Source: Pseudomonadales bacterium
GTDB taxonomy: Bacteria; Pseudomonadota; Gammaproteobacteria; Pseudomonadales; Halieaceae
Direction of reading: 5' to 3'
Length of the DNA stretch: 64,000 bases
NCBI GenBank assembly: GCA_024234675.1
Contig: JACKNU010000001.1
Coordinates: 186,001-250,000 of the forward strand
Part shown: positions 7,660 to 16,958 of the stretch, piece after piece
Layout of the letters: every line of letters begins with the position of its first letter
Numbering within the stretch: position 1 is the stretch's first letter
Translations under genes and position numbers: made by a program
Notes under the pieces: generated by a model
What the model was told of the DNA's origin: nothing
The model's input: the letters and a program-made list of their open reading frames with translations, nothing else
Database searches by the model: none

Positions 7660-9237
7660 ATGCCGCATCCCAGTATTACCGCCGAGACCTACCCCCACAA
7701 GCCGGCCATCATCATGGGCGATTCCGGTGAGATCGTTACGTACCGGGAGCTGGACGAGCGCTCCAACCAGGGGGCCCAGCTGTTCCGCACCCTGGGCCTG
7801 AAGGCGGGCGACCATATCGGCATGATGCTGGAGAACAGTCGGCAATTCATGGAAATCGTCTGGGCGGCGCAGCGATCAGGGCTCATCTTCACACCCATCA
7901 GCACCCACCTCAAGCGCGCCGAGGCGGCCTATATCCTGGAGAACTGCGGCGCCAGGGTGTTTATCGGTTCGCTGGCACTGGCGGACATCGCCGCGCAGAT
8001 CGTGGCGGATGCGCCCGGGCAGCTGAGCCATTTTTACATGGTCAACGGCATCAAGCCTGGTTTTGAGTCCTGGGACGAGGCTATCGATTTGATGCCCACC
8101 ACGCCTATCGACGACCAGAGCAACGGGGTGCCCATGCTGTACTCCTCCGGCACTACCGGCCAGCCCAAGGGGGTGTTCGTGCCGCCGGCGGATAGCGACG
8201 TCAATACCCCGCATCCGCTGGCCAATAGCCTGGGCGCCGCCTTCGGCTTCAGCGAGGAGACCGTGTATCTGTCCCCCGCGCCGCTCTACCACGCGGCGCC
8301 GCTGCACTACAACATGATGGTGCACTACCAGGGCGGTACCAGTGTGGTCATGGAGCAGTTCGACGCCGAACGGGCCTTGCAATTGATAGAAGAGCACCGC
8401 GTCACCCACAGCCAGTGGGTGCCTATCATGTTCATCCGCATGCTCAAGCTCCCGGACGAAGTCCGCGCACGTTACGATGTGAGTTCCATGCAGTTCGCCA
8501 TTCACGCCGCCGCGCCCTGTCCGGTAGAGGTGAAGGAAAAAATGATCGACTGGTGGGGCCCGGTGATCGTCGAGTACTACGCTGCCAGCGAAGGGGCGGG
8601 GGTGACCATTATCGACTCTGCCAACTGGCTCACCCACAAGGGCTCGGTGGGTCCCGCACTGGTGGGGCAGATCCATATCGTCGATGATGACGGCAACGAA
8701 CTGCCACCGGGGGAAATCGGCACTATTTATTTCAGCGGCGAGCAGGCCCGCTTCGAATACCACAATGAGCCGGAAAAAACCGCAGGGGCGTACAACGACA
8801 AAGGTTGGGCCACCACCGGCGATGTGGGCTATGTGGACGAGGATGGCTTTCTGTACCTGACCGACCGCAAGAATTTCATGATCATCAGCGGTGGTGTGAA
8901 TATCTACCCCCAGGAAATCGAGAACCTGTTGGTGGGCCACGAGAAGATAGCGGACGTGGCGGTGTTCGGCATTCCCAACGAGGAGTTCGGGGAGGAGGTG
9001 AAGGCAGTGGTGGAGCCGATGAACTGGGCGGACGCCACCGACGAGACTGCCTTCGAGATCCTGGAGTGGCTGCGCGAGCGCATCTCCCATATCAAGATGC
9101 CGCGCTCCCTGGACTTTCACCCCAAGCTACCGCGTATGGACAACGGCAAGTTGTACAAGCGCCACCTGGTGGATGAGTACCGCGGCGGCACTCGTCCCAA
9201 CGACAAGCCCGCGCCCGGCGACCAGCCCGACGGCTAG
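7660..9237 (+). CDS. AMP-dependent acyl-CoA synthetase
   Basis: The 525-residue protein belongs to the ANL superfamily and should activate a carboxylic acid with ATP and CoA. The phosphate-binding motif YSSGTTGQPKGVF, the middle motif YAASEGAG, and the hinge region with TTGDVGYVDEDGFLYLTDRK are present, as is the C-terminal adenylation lysine in PRMDNGKLYKRHL. GAGGAG ahead of the ATG supports the start. The substrate is not evident. The short-to-bulky acid synthetases of Mycobacterium and marine gammaproteobacteria have this architecture. Its last four bases overlap the convergent RND permease gene. Confidence 0.88.
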   Translation: MPHPSITAETYPHKPAIIMGDSGEIVTYRELDERSNQGAQLFRTLGLKAGDHIGMMLENSRQFMEIVWAAQRSGLIFTPISTHLKRAEAAYILENCGARVFIGSLALADIAAQIVADAPGQLSHFYMVNGIKPGFESWDEAIDLMPTTPIDDQSNGVPMLYSSGTTGQPKGVFVPPADSDVNTPHPLANSLGAAFGFSEETVYLSPAPLYHAAPLHYNMMVHYQGGTSVVMEQFDAERALQLIEEHRVTHSQWVPIMFIRMLKLPDEVRARYDVSSMQFAIHAAAPCPVEVKEKMIDWWGPVIVEYYAASEGAGVTIIDSANWLTHKGSVGPALVGQIHIVDDDGNELPPGEIGTIYFSGEQARFEYHNEPEKTAGAYNDKGWATTGDVGYVDEDGFLYLTDRKNFMIISGGVNIYPQEIENLLVGHEKIADVAVFGIPNEEFGEEVKAVVEPMNWADATDETAFEILEWLRERISHIKMPRSLDFHPKLPRMDNGKLYKRHLVDEYRGGTRPNDKPAPGDQPDG

Positions 9238-12200
9238 GGCCCGGGCACAGCCTGCCCGACGCTGGTTGTGGTGGTGTCGGGGCCGGCCCTGACACTGCCC
9301 AGTGGCAGGTAAAGAACGGGTAGCACGAACAGCGTAAACAGTGTTCCCACCATCATCCCCACGGTAATCATCAGGCCTATGCTGAAGCGTGCCTCGGCGC
9401 CGGCCCCGGATCCGATAACCAGCGGCAGCACCCCCAGCACGGTGGCAGCGGTCGTCATCAGGATGGGGCGCAGGCGCAGCGCTGCTGCCTGCAACACCGC
9501 CTCCCGGCGTGTCAGGCCCTCGCTTACCCTGTGATTGGCAAAGTCCACGATCAATATCCCGTGCTTGCTGATCAGGCCTATGAGGGTAAGCAGGCCCACC
9601 TGGGTGTAGATGTTGAGTGTCGCCACACCCAGGGCGATGGGTACGATCGCGCCGAAAATCGACAGCGGTACCGAAACCAGTACCACCAGCGGGTCCCGGA
9701 AGCTATTGAACTGGGCTGCCAGCACCAGGTAGATAAGCAGCATGGACAGGCCGAACAGGATGGGGAAGGATGCGCTCTCCTGGATAAAACGGCGCGAGCT
9801 GCCAGTGTAGCCATCGCGGAAAGAGGGCGGGGCTATCCTCGCCAACTCCTGCCGCAGGAAGGCCAGCCCGGCCCCCACGCTGTTGGGTGGCATCATCATG
9901 CCCTCCAGGGTGGTGCTGTTCATCTGCTGGTACTGGCTGCGCAGGTTGGGCTCCACCGTCGATGACAGTGAGATCACCGTAGACATGGGTACCAGGTCAC
10001 CGTTGCTGGTGCGCAGGTAGTAGTCGTCGAGTGCTCGGCTGGTCAGGCGAAAGCCCGACTGGGCCTGCGAGATGACCTTGTAACTGCGTCCCTCCAGCGT
10101 AAAGCGATTGGTTGGCGACTCCCCCAGCATGGTCGACAGGGTCTGGCCGATGTCCTCGGCGCTGATACCCAATCGGGCGGCCCGCTCGCGGTCTATTTCA
10201 ACCTGTATCTCAGGTCGGTCGAATTGCAGGCTCTGGGTAACGAAGATAAACAGGCCCGACTGGCGCGCTGCCGCCAGCAATTCCTCGCCTACCTGCTGCA
10301 CCTGCCGGTAGTCAGCGGTGGATGCGACCACGAAGCTGACCGGCAGGCCGGCATCGGATCCGGGCAGGGGTGGGGAGCCGAAGGTAAAGATTTCCAGGCC
10401 CGCCACCCCATTTAGTTTTTCCTGTAGTTCGGCCTGCACCGCATCCTGGCTGCGCTGCCGCTGCTGCCAGGGGAGCAGCGTCAGCCCACCCAGTACGAAG
10501 CTGCCGTCGGCCACCTGCCAGGAGTGGCTGGCCTCGGGTATTTCGCGCCACAGGCTGACAATCTGGTCTAGAAAATAACTGGTGTAGTCGATATTGGCGT
10601 AGGGGGGCGGGTTCGACATGATGTAGAGTTCGCCGCTGTCTTCCTGTGGCGCCAGCTCACGCTGTGACAGGCTGAACAGCACCGGAATGCTGGCGAAAAT
10701 GGCGCAGCCGAACAGCAGCACGGCACCGCGATTGTCGAGGCACTTGCCCAGCAGGCGACGGTAGCTGCCGATGCTGCGTTCGAATTGCTCATCCAGCCAA
10801 TAGGCGAAGCGTCCCTGGTCCTGGTGTGCGGTCAGGACCCGGGAGCACATCATGGGACTCAGGGTTAGCGCCACCAGGCCGGACATCAGCACCGCGCCCG
10901 CCAGGGTCAGGGCGAACTCGCTGAACAGGGCACCCGTCAGGCCGCCGATAAAGGCGATAGGGGCATATACCGCAGCCAGGGTCAGGGTCATGGCGACTAC
11001 TGGCCAAGCCACCTCCCTGGCACCCAGTAGCGCGGCATCCAGCGGGCTGGCGCCCTCCTCGATGTGCCGGTGTACGTTCTCCACCACGACGATGGCGTCG
11101 TCCACCACCAGCCCTATGGCGATAACCATGGCCAGCAGAGTCAGCAGGTTGAGGCTGAACCCCAGCATCAACACCAGGAAGAGCACCCCTGTCAGCGACA
11201 GGGGTATAGTCACCAGCGGTATCAGAACCACCCGCAGCGAACCCAGGAACAGGAAAATAACCAGCACCACGATGAGCGCGGCCTCCACCAGCGTGGTGGC
11301 GACTTCCTTCAGTGCCGCCTCGATAGCCAGGGTGGAGTCCCAACTGGCCTGCAGTTCCATATCCGCAGGCAGGCTGGCACTTATGCGCGGCATGGCCGCC
11401 TTGACGGCGCGCGCGACCTCCAGGGGGTTGGCTTCGGGGGAGGGTGTGACGGCGATGTAGACCGCAGGATAACCGCTGGAATAGGAGCGGAACTCGGAGT
11501 TTTCCGTGCCCATTTCCACGTCGGCAACATCGCCCAGACGCACCCGTCGATCGCCGACCTGTCTCACGGTGAGCGCCTTGAAAGCCTCGGGAGTCTGCAT
11601 GTCAGTGCGGGCATCCACCTCGACCCGGATCAGCCGGCCCTGGGTGCTGCCGGTGGCGGAAATATAATTGTCGCGGCGAATGGCGTCGCCGATGTCCGCC
11701 GCGGTTACTCCCAGGGCCGCCATCCGCACCGGGTCCAGCCAGACTCGCATGGCCAGGTAATTGCTGCCGATGATCTGGGCGCTACCCATGCCCTCGATGG
11801 TGGCGAGTTCGGGTTGTACATTGCGAAGCAGGTAATCGCTTATCTGGCCTATGCTCATCTGGTCGCTGGCAAAACCCAGGTACATGAGGGCGTCGCCGCC
11901 AACCCCGGTGGACACCACCGGGTCCTCGATCTCTGCCGGCAGTTCCGCGCGGGTTTCGTTGACCTTGGCGATGACCTCCGCCAGCACGTCGCTACTGTTT
12001 TCACCCAGGCGCACATGCACCTTGATCTCGGAGTAGGAAGGCTCGCTGAGCGCCGTCATGTACTCCACACCGCGCGCGCCGGCGATGTTCACCTGCAGGG
12101 GTGTGGTGACGAAGCCCTCGACAGTGCGGGCACTGGCGCCCTCATAGACAGTGTAGACAGTGATGACGCTGCGCTGCAGCTCGGGGAATTCCCTGACTGT

Positions 12201-12296
12201 GAGGCTTCCTGCGGATGACAGCCCCAGCAGCAACAGCAGACTGCTGATGACGATGGCCAGTACGGGTCGCCTGATAAAAATGTCAGTGAACTGCAC
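9234..12296 (-). CDS. RND multidrug efflux permease (HAE1 family)
   Basis: The 1020-residue inner-membrane pump opens with MQFTDIFIRRPVLAIVISS, the signature start of AcrB/MexB-type permeases, followed by a large periplasmic loop. The proton-relay helix has IGLVVDDAIVVVENVHRHIE with the Asp-Asp pair corresponding to Asp407/408 of AcrB. A second set of helices ends with GVLPLVIGSGAGAEARFSIG. It exports hydrophobic compounds by proton antiport as part of a tripartite complex. It follows the adaptor gene by 21 bases. No outer-membrane channel gene is present, so a TolC-like protein encoded elsewhere is needed. Confidence 0.92.
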   Translation of the reverse strand: MQFTDIFIRRPVLAIVISSLLLLLGLSSAGSLTVREFPELQRSVITVYTVYEGASARTVEGFVTTPLQVNIAGARGVEYMTALSEPSYSEIKVHVRLGENSSDVLAEVIAKVNETRAELPAEIEDPVVSTGVGGDALMYLGFASDQMSIGQISDYLLRNVQPELATIEGMGSAQIIGSNYLAMRVWLDPVRMAALGVTAADIGDAIRRDNYISATGSTQGRLIRVEVDARTDMQTPEAFKALTVRQVGDRRVRLGDVADVEMGTENSEFRSYSSGYPAVYIAVTPSPEANPLEVARAVKAAMPRISASLPADMELQASWDSTLAIEAALKEVATTLVEAALIVVLVIFLFLGSLRVVLIPLVTIPLSLTGVLFLVLMLGFSLNLLTLLAMVIAIGLVVDDAIVVVENVHRHIEEGASPLDAALLGAREVAWPVVAMTLTLAAVYAPIAFIGGLTGALFSEFALTLAGAVLMSGLVALTLSPMMCSRVLTAHQDQGRFAYWLDEQFERSIGSYRRLLGKCLDNRGAVLLFGCAIFASIPVLFSLSQRELAPQEDSGELYIMSNPPPYANIDYTSYFLDQIVSLWREIPEASHSWQVADGSFVLGGLTLLPWQQRQRSQDAVQAELQEKLNGVAGLEIFTFGSPPLPGSDAGLPVSFVVASTADYRQVQQVGEELLAAARQSGLFIFVTQSLQFDRPEIQVEIDRERAARLGISAEDIGQTLSTMLGESPTNRFTLEGRSYKVISQAQSGFRLTSRALDDYYLRTSNGDLVPMSTVISLSSTVEPNLRSQYQQMNSTTLEGMMMPPNSVGAGLAFLRQELARIAPPSFRDGYTGSSRRFIQESASFPILFGLSMLLIYLVLAAQFNSFRDPLVVLVSVPLSIFGAIVPIALGVATLNIYTQVGLLTLIGLISKHGILIVDFANHRVSEGLTRREAVLQAAALRLRPILMTTAATVLGVLPLVIGSGAGAEARFSIGLMITVGMMVGTLFTLFVLPVLYLPLGSVRAGPDTTTTSVGQAVPGP

Positions 12297-12317
12297 TCAA
12301 CCCTCGTCATTCATTGG

Positions 12318-13394
12318 TCAGAGGCCTTCCAGTTCCACGCTGTCATCGATGATGACATGGGTGCCGCGAGACAACTTGTTCTGGCCCGAGCTGGCAACCA
12401 CCGCCCCCGCTTCCAGGCCGTTCAGAATCGCAATGTGGCCATCCCGCACGGCCCCGGTCGTGACAACCCGTGGTGTGGCCACTATTGCGTCGCCACTTCG
12501 CTCCAGCACCCAGATGATATTGCCCTGCAGTGAGTAGGTCACCGCGGTTTCCGGCACGGTAACCAGAGAGCGGGAATCACCCAGGTCCAGCGTCAGTTGC
12601 GCAAACATACCCGGCAGCAGCCCGCTGTCCGGTTCCAGGGTGGCTCGAAGCAGCAGGTTGCGGGTGTCGGCATCCGCCCTGGAGTCTATGGCCTGCAGGG
12701 TGGCGGCAAAGACCCGTTTCGGCAGGGCATCCACCCGCACCGCGACGGACTGGCCCAGGCGCAGCAGCGGATAATGGCGAGCCGGAACCGTGAAATCGAT
12801 TTCCAGGGCGCTCAGGTCCTGCAGCGCGGTGACGGGGTCCCCGGGTTGCAGGTAGCTGCCGACCCGCACATGCACGATACCGATGGTGCCGGCAAAAGGG
12901 GCCCTGATGCGTTTGTTGTCCAGGAGTGCTTCAGTTTCCGCCAGTTGGGCTATGGCGCTGTCCAGGTCGGCCCTGGAGCGGTCATACTGGCTCTGGGGGA
13001 TGGACTTTTGCTTGATCAACTGCTGGTCCCTGTCGAACAGCAGGCGCGCCAGTTCCAGCGCGGCTTGCTGGTTTTCGCGGCTTGCCTGTTCCACGCTGTC
13101 GTTGAGGGTGACCAGCAGGTCCCCCCGCTGTACGCGATCGCCGGAGGCGACATCCACTGCGATCACCGCGCCACTGCTCTCGCTGCTCAGTTCGACCCCG
13201 CGCACGGCGCGCAGGGTGCCGATGGCGGCCAGCTCGGAATGCCATTCCTGCAGTTGCGCGGTAGCTGCGCTCACGGTGACCGCCGGCGCGCTGAAGTCCA
13301 TGCTGGAGAGCGCCGAGAACTGGCGGAACAGGTAGCCCCCGATACCGCCGAATATCACCAGCAGCAGCAGGATAACCATAAGATATGCGCGCAA
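12318..13394 (-). CDS. RND efflux periplasmic adaptor (membrane fusion protein)
   Basis: The 358-residue protein has an N-terminal membrane anchor (about residues 4-24) and then the beta-barrel/lipoyl pattern of HlyD/AcrA adaptors: SESSGAVIAVDVASGDRVQRG followed by a helical hairpin, then the lipoyl half KRIRAPFAGTIGIVHVRVG. The C-terminal part holds LLPGMFAQLTLDL and the VPETAVTYSLQGN segment typical of the family. It bridges the permease encoded immediately downstream to an outer-membrane channel. No local TetR or MarR regulator is visible. Confidence 0.9.
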   Translation of the reverse strand: MRAYLMVILLLLVIFGGIGGYLFRQFSALSSMDFSAPAVTVSAATAQLQEWHSELAAIGTLRAVRGVELSSESSGAVIAVDVASGDRVQRGDLLVTLNDSVEQASRENQQAALELARLLFDRDQQLIKQKSIPQSQYDRSRADLDSAIAQLAETEALLDNKRIRAPFAGTIGIVHVRVGSYLQPGDPVTALQDLSALEIDFTVPARHYPLLRLGQSVAVRVDALPKRVFAATLQAIDSRADADTRNLLLRATLEPDSGLLPGMFAQLTLDLGDSRSLVTVPETAVTYSLQGNIIWVLERSGDAIVATPRVVTTGAVRDGHIAILNGLEAGAVVASSGQNKLSRGTHVIIDDSVELEGL

Positions 13395-13486
13395 ACCCAG
13401 GACTCCCCAATGTGGGCGGTTGAGCTGATCCGAAGTGTGCGGATTCTAGGCGTTTTGTGCGTGCCGCGCACGCTGTTGCAATTGCC

Positions 13487-13496
13487 CCAAATTTGG
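13487..13496. promoter_or_regulatory. 10-bp perfect palindrome between RND adaptor and patatin genes
   Basis: CCAAATTTGG lies between a TTGCAA (13476-13481) and a TAGTGT (13497-13502) that could serve as -35 and -10 elements for the patatin gene, though the 15-base spacer is short. A palindrome in that spacer could be an operator. Chance occurrence cannot be excluded. Confidence 0.3.
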
Positions 13497-13535
13497 TAGT
13501 GTGGTCGGGTTTCCCTGCGAGTTGGAGGTAAGAGA

Positions 13536-15245
13536 GTGGTCAAATCGGGCAAACTGAAAAAGTTGCAGCGCAAGATGGACAAGGCCACCAGCTACGAGGA
13601 GTGGCGCGAGGCCGCAATAGCGCACGACGAACTGTCGGGCAAGCGACGCTGGCGGGAGATTGACCAGACCACCCAGTACGACTATGCCCAGATCCGCCTG
13701 CGTCTCGATCGCATCCGCAGCCTGCGGGCGCGGCACGATCATCACGGTCTGCTGTTCACGCTCAACGAAGGCATACATGGCAACATGGGCGGGATGGGTC
13801 GCAGCAGCCTGTATCACCGCTCCAAGTTCGGCACCAAGCGCCTCATAGAGCAATACATCGAAGAGGTAGACGACGCCCTGCGCTACCTGGCGGAACTGGA
13901 CAGTGATGAAATCACGCCACAGCAGAAGCTGGAGTTCTTCTACCGGGCGAACGTCTGTTTCGGGCGTTCCGCGCTGATGCTCAGCGGCGGCGGCGTGCTG
14001 GGTTTCTATCACCTGGGCGTGGTCAAGACACTGCTGGAGCAGGGGCTGCTGCCGCGGGTGATCTCCGGTTCGAGCGCGGGATCCCTGGTGGCGGGGGTGG
14101 TGGGCACGCACACGGACAAGGAACTGGAGCGTTTCTATCGTCCCGAGAACGTGCTGTTCGAAGCGGAGCGCGAGGCCAGCGCTTTTTCCCGGATGTTTTT
14201 CGGGTCCAATCCGCAGATCGATGTGGGCGATCTGGAGCGCCTGATCGCGCGCATGATACCGGACATGACCTTCCAGGAGGCCTACGAAAAAACCGGTCGC
14301 CAGATCAGCGTTACCGTGGCGCCGGCGGAAACCCACCAGCGCTCGCGGCTGCTGAACGCGATCACCTCGCCCAACGTGTACGTGCGCTCCGCGGTGATGG
14401 CGTCCTGCGCCGTGCCAGGGGTATTTCCCCCGGTGATGCTGATGGCCAAGAACGTGCACGGCGAGGCACAGCCCTACCTGCCCACCCGTAAGTGGGTGGA
14501 TGGCTCCATCGCCGATGACCTGCCTGCCAAACGCCTGTCCCGCCTGTACAGCACTAACCACTACATCGTCAGCATGGTCAATCCCATTGCCATTCCCTTT
14601 ATCCGCAAGGAGGGCAGCCGCAGCGCCATCGGCTCCGCACTGGGCACGTTAGGTGTCGGCATGGGCCGGGAGTTACTGAATTTTTACCGCGGCGTGGCCC
14701 AGCGCGAGGGCGATAACTGGCCGCGCTTCAATATGCTGATGAACAGCATCCACGCCCTGATGGACCAGGAATACAGCGGTGATATCAACATCGTACCCAG
14801 TTTCCGCTGGTACAACCCGACAAAGATACTCTCACATCTTTCGGAGAAGGACCTGATCGCCCTGATGGAGGGCGGCGCGCACTCAACCTATCCAAGCATC
14901 GAGGCCATCCGCATCTGCACCCGGATCAGCCGCACCATGGAGGAGTTGTTGTTGCGTTTCGAGGCCGGCGACCTGCGCCCCGACGAGTCCGAGTTCCATC
15001 GTCCCCGGGCATCGCGCCGCCGGCCGCCACTTTCAGAGGCCGACCGCAAGGCGCTGGCAGAGCGGGCGCGCGAGTCGGCCCCCGGGGAAAAATCAGCGGC
15101 GCGGCAACGGCCCACGGCCGGGAGCAAACCCGCGGCCGCTGGAAAACCCGCTGCGAAAAAGCAACCCGCGACCCGGAAAAAGCCGGCGGCGAAGAAGAAA
15201 GTGGGCGCTGCCATCCCGACTGACGCCGGCCGTCAGGGGGCGTAG
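13536..15245 (+). CDS. patatin-like triacylglycerol lipase with DUF3336 and basic C-terminal tail
   Basis: The 569-residue protein has an N-terminal DUF3336 region (about 1-140) and then a patatin domain. The oxyanion Gly-rich loop is LSGGGVLGFYHLG (about 150-161), the GxSxG nucleophile is Ser180 in GSSAG, and the catalytic Asp322 is in WVDGS. DUF3336 plus patatin is the layout of plant SDP1 and yeast Tgl3/4/5 neutral-lipid lipases, so hydrolysis of stored triacylglycerol or wax is the likely role. From about residue 485 a tail rich in Lys, Ala, Pro and Arg follows (for example KPAAKKQPATRKKPAAKKK). GGAGGT precedes the GTG start. Confidence 0.85.
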   Translation: MVKSGKLKKLQRKMDKATSYEEWREAAIAHDELSGKRRWREIDQTTQYDYAQIRLRLDRIRSLRARHDHHGLLFTLNEGIHGNMGGMGRSSLYHRSKFGTKRLIEQYIEEVDDALRYLAELDSDEITPQQKLEFFYRANVCFGRSALMLSGGGVLGFYHLGVVKTLLEQGLLPRVISGSSAGSLVAGVVGTHTDKELERFYRPENVLFEAEREASAFSRMFFGSNPQIDVGDLERLIARMIPDMTFQEAYEKTGRQISVTVAPAETHQRSRLLNAITSPNVYVRSAVMASCAVPGVFPPVMLMAKNVHGEAQPYLPTRKWVDGSIADDLPAKRLSRLYSTNHYIVSMVNPIAIPFIRKEGSRSAIGSALGTLGVGMGRELLNFYRGVAQREGDNWPRFNMLMNSIHALMDQEYSGDINIVPSFRWYNPTKILSHLSEKDLIALMEGGAHSTYPSIEAIRICTRISRTMEELLLRFEAGDLRPDESEFHRPRASRRRPPLSEADRKALAERARESAPGEKSAARQRPTAGSKPAAAGKPAAKKQPATRKKPAAKKKVGAAIPTDAGRQGA

Positions 15246-15263
15246 GCTCGCCCCGGTTACCCC

Positions 15264-16280
15264 TCAGATAAGGCTGGCGCCCATCTCGGCAAGCGGGATG
15301 ACGGCGTCGCCGCGACTGTCGGCTTCGGCGCTGGAGGCAGTGCCAATCTGGGCGCGTTTGACGATGCCCTGGCAGATTGCCGCGAGACGGAACAGCGAAA
15401 ACACGATATAGAAGTTCCAGTTTTCGATGCCGTCGCGCCCGGTGCGTTGGCAGTAGCGCGCGATATATTCCTCGTCGCTGGGAATCCCCAGTGATTTTCG
15501 ATCCACGCCGGCCAGGCCCTTGATGCCGCCCTCGCGGGGCAGCATCCAGGCCATGCACTGGTTGGCCAGGTCCGCCAGCGGATGACCCAGGGTAGACAGC
15601 TCCCAGTCCAGCAAGGCGATGACATGCGGCTCGGTGGCGTGGAACATCATATTGTCCAGCCGGTAGTCGCCGTGTACCAGGCTTACCACGCCATCGTCTT
15701 CGGGCATGTTCTCCACCAACCAGGGGATGAGGCGCTCCATGGCCTCGATACGCTGGGTCTCGGAGGCGCGATATTGCTTGGTCCACCGGTCTGTCTGGCG
15801 GGCGAAGTAGTTCCCCGGGCGACCGTAGTCACTCAGGCCGACCGCGTCCACGTCCACACTGTGCAGCGCCGCCATGGTCTGGTTCATGGCGTCGTAGATC
15901 GCGGCGCGCTCGGCGTTGTCCTTTGCCTCGGGTACCAGCGGGTCCCACAGGATGCGGCCTTCCATGTACTCCATGACGTAGAACATGGAGCCGATCACGC
16001 TCTCGTCCTCACACAGCAGGTAGGTGTGCGGTACGGGTACGTCGGTGGCCTGCAGGGCGCTGATGACCCGGTACTCCCTGTCCACCGCATGCGCTGACTT
16101 CAGCAATTCACCCGGCGGTTTGCGTCGCAGGACATAGGATTTTCCCCCCGCGGTCAGCTTGAAGGTCGGATTGGATTGTCCTCCCTCGAATTTCTCGGCG
16201 CTTAATGTGCCGCTGAATCCATCGATATGTCGGGCGAGATACGCGCCCAGGCTGGCCGTGTCGAGTTGCTGTGTGCTCAT
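15264..16280 (-). CDS. phosphotransferase family protein (aminoglycoside phosphotransferase/ACAD10-like kinase fold)
   Basis: The 338-residue protein has a protein-kinase-like APH fold. The N-terminal lobe has LRRKPPGELL and the catalytic loop is LVHGDYRLDNMMFH, followed by ALLDWELSTLGHP, the metal-binding motif of the family. Relatives are the kinase domains of ACAD10/ACAD11, which phosphorylate 4-hydroxyacyl-CoA before dehydration, and are common in lipid-degrading bacteria. That role is an inference supported by the many acyl-CoA genes nearby. The start chosen is the ATG at 16280 (MSTQQLDTASLG), where the domain begins. Confidence 0.82.
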   Translation of the reverse strand: MSTQQLDTASLGAYLARHIDGFSGTLSAEKFEGGQSNPTFKLTAGGKSYVLRRKPPGELLKSAHAVDREYRVISALQATDVPVPHTYLLCEDESVIGSMFYVMEYMEGRILWDPLVPEAKDNAERAAIYDAMNQTMAALHSVDVDAVGLSDYGRPGNYFARQTDRWTKQYRASETQRIEAMERLIPWLVENMPEDDGVVSLVHGDYRLDNMMFHATEPHVIALLDWELSTLGHPLADLANQCMAWMLPREGGIKGLAGVDRKSLGIPSDEEYIARYCQRTGRDGIENWNFYIVFSLFRLAAICQGIVKRAQIGTASSAEADSRGDAVIPLAEMGASLI

Positions 16281-16441
16281 GGTGATATTTTCATACTCCC
16301 CGGAAAATGTGGGGAACAAATGTACAGCAAGCGGGACGCAACGGGAAATATTTGAGTGCCGCGCCGCCGGGCGTTATCCTGCTGGTAGATCGGCCCCGGG
16401 GGAGGGCGCCGGCGCGGACCAGCGGACGGGGTGAAAGTTTC

Positions 16442-16957
16442 TTGGTAGAGCCTATCGGCCAGGTACAGCAGCGACAGGTGTTGGCGGCGACGGAGGCCCT
16501 GGTGCTGCGTTCAGAACAGTTGTTCGGTCGCCTCTTCGAACGCGTACCTGTGCTGTTCGACCTGCGAGGGCGGGCGGCGGGTATGTTCAAGGTCGTCGGG
16601 CAGCGCCGCTGGATCCGCTATAACCCGTGGATCTTTTCCAAGTATTTCGAGGAAAACCTGCGCGATACGGTACCTCACGAGGTCGCGCATTTCGTGGTGC
16701 ATGAGCTGTATGGTTCCCGGGGCGTCAAACCGCACGGCCCCCAGTGGCAGGCTGTCATGCAGCGCTTTGGCGCCGCCGCCGAGGTCACCTTCGACCTGGA
16801 CCTGGACGGTATTCCGCGGCGGCGGCAGCGCACCCATCCCTATCGCTGTGATTGTCGCCTGCACCAGGTGTCCAGTACCCGCCACAACCGGGTGCAGCGC
16901 AATAGCGGCCGCTACCATTGCCGGACCTGCGGCGGCGACCTGGTGTACGCCGGCTGA
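16442..16957 (+). CDS. sprT: SprT family zinc metallopeptidase-like protein
   Basis: The domain has the zinc-protease motif HEVAH (H79, E80, H83 from this start), with a further His in VKPHGPQWQAVM and a C-terminal zinc ribbon with CDC and CRTC pairs. SprT-like proteins are related to the DNA-protein crosslink protease SPRTN; E. coli SprT has about 165 residues. The start is uncertain. The TTG at 16442 gives 171 residues, matching the family. An in-frame ATG at 16307 would add 45 low-complexity residues and overlap the leader of the divergent kinase gene. The gene is convergent with the DUF748 gene, separated by one base. Confidence 0.8.
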   Translation: MVEPIGQVQQRQVLAATEALVLRSEQLFGRLFERVPVLFDLRGRAAGMFKVVGQRRWIRYNPWIFSKYFEENLRDTVPHEVAHFVVHELYGSRGVKPHGPQWQAVMQRFGAAAEVTFDLDLDGIPRRRQRTHPYRCDCRLHQVSSTRHNRVQRNSGRYHCRTCGGDLVYAG

Positions 16958-16958
16958 C

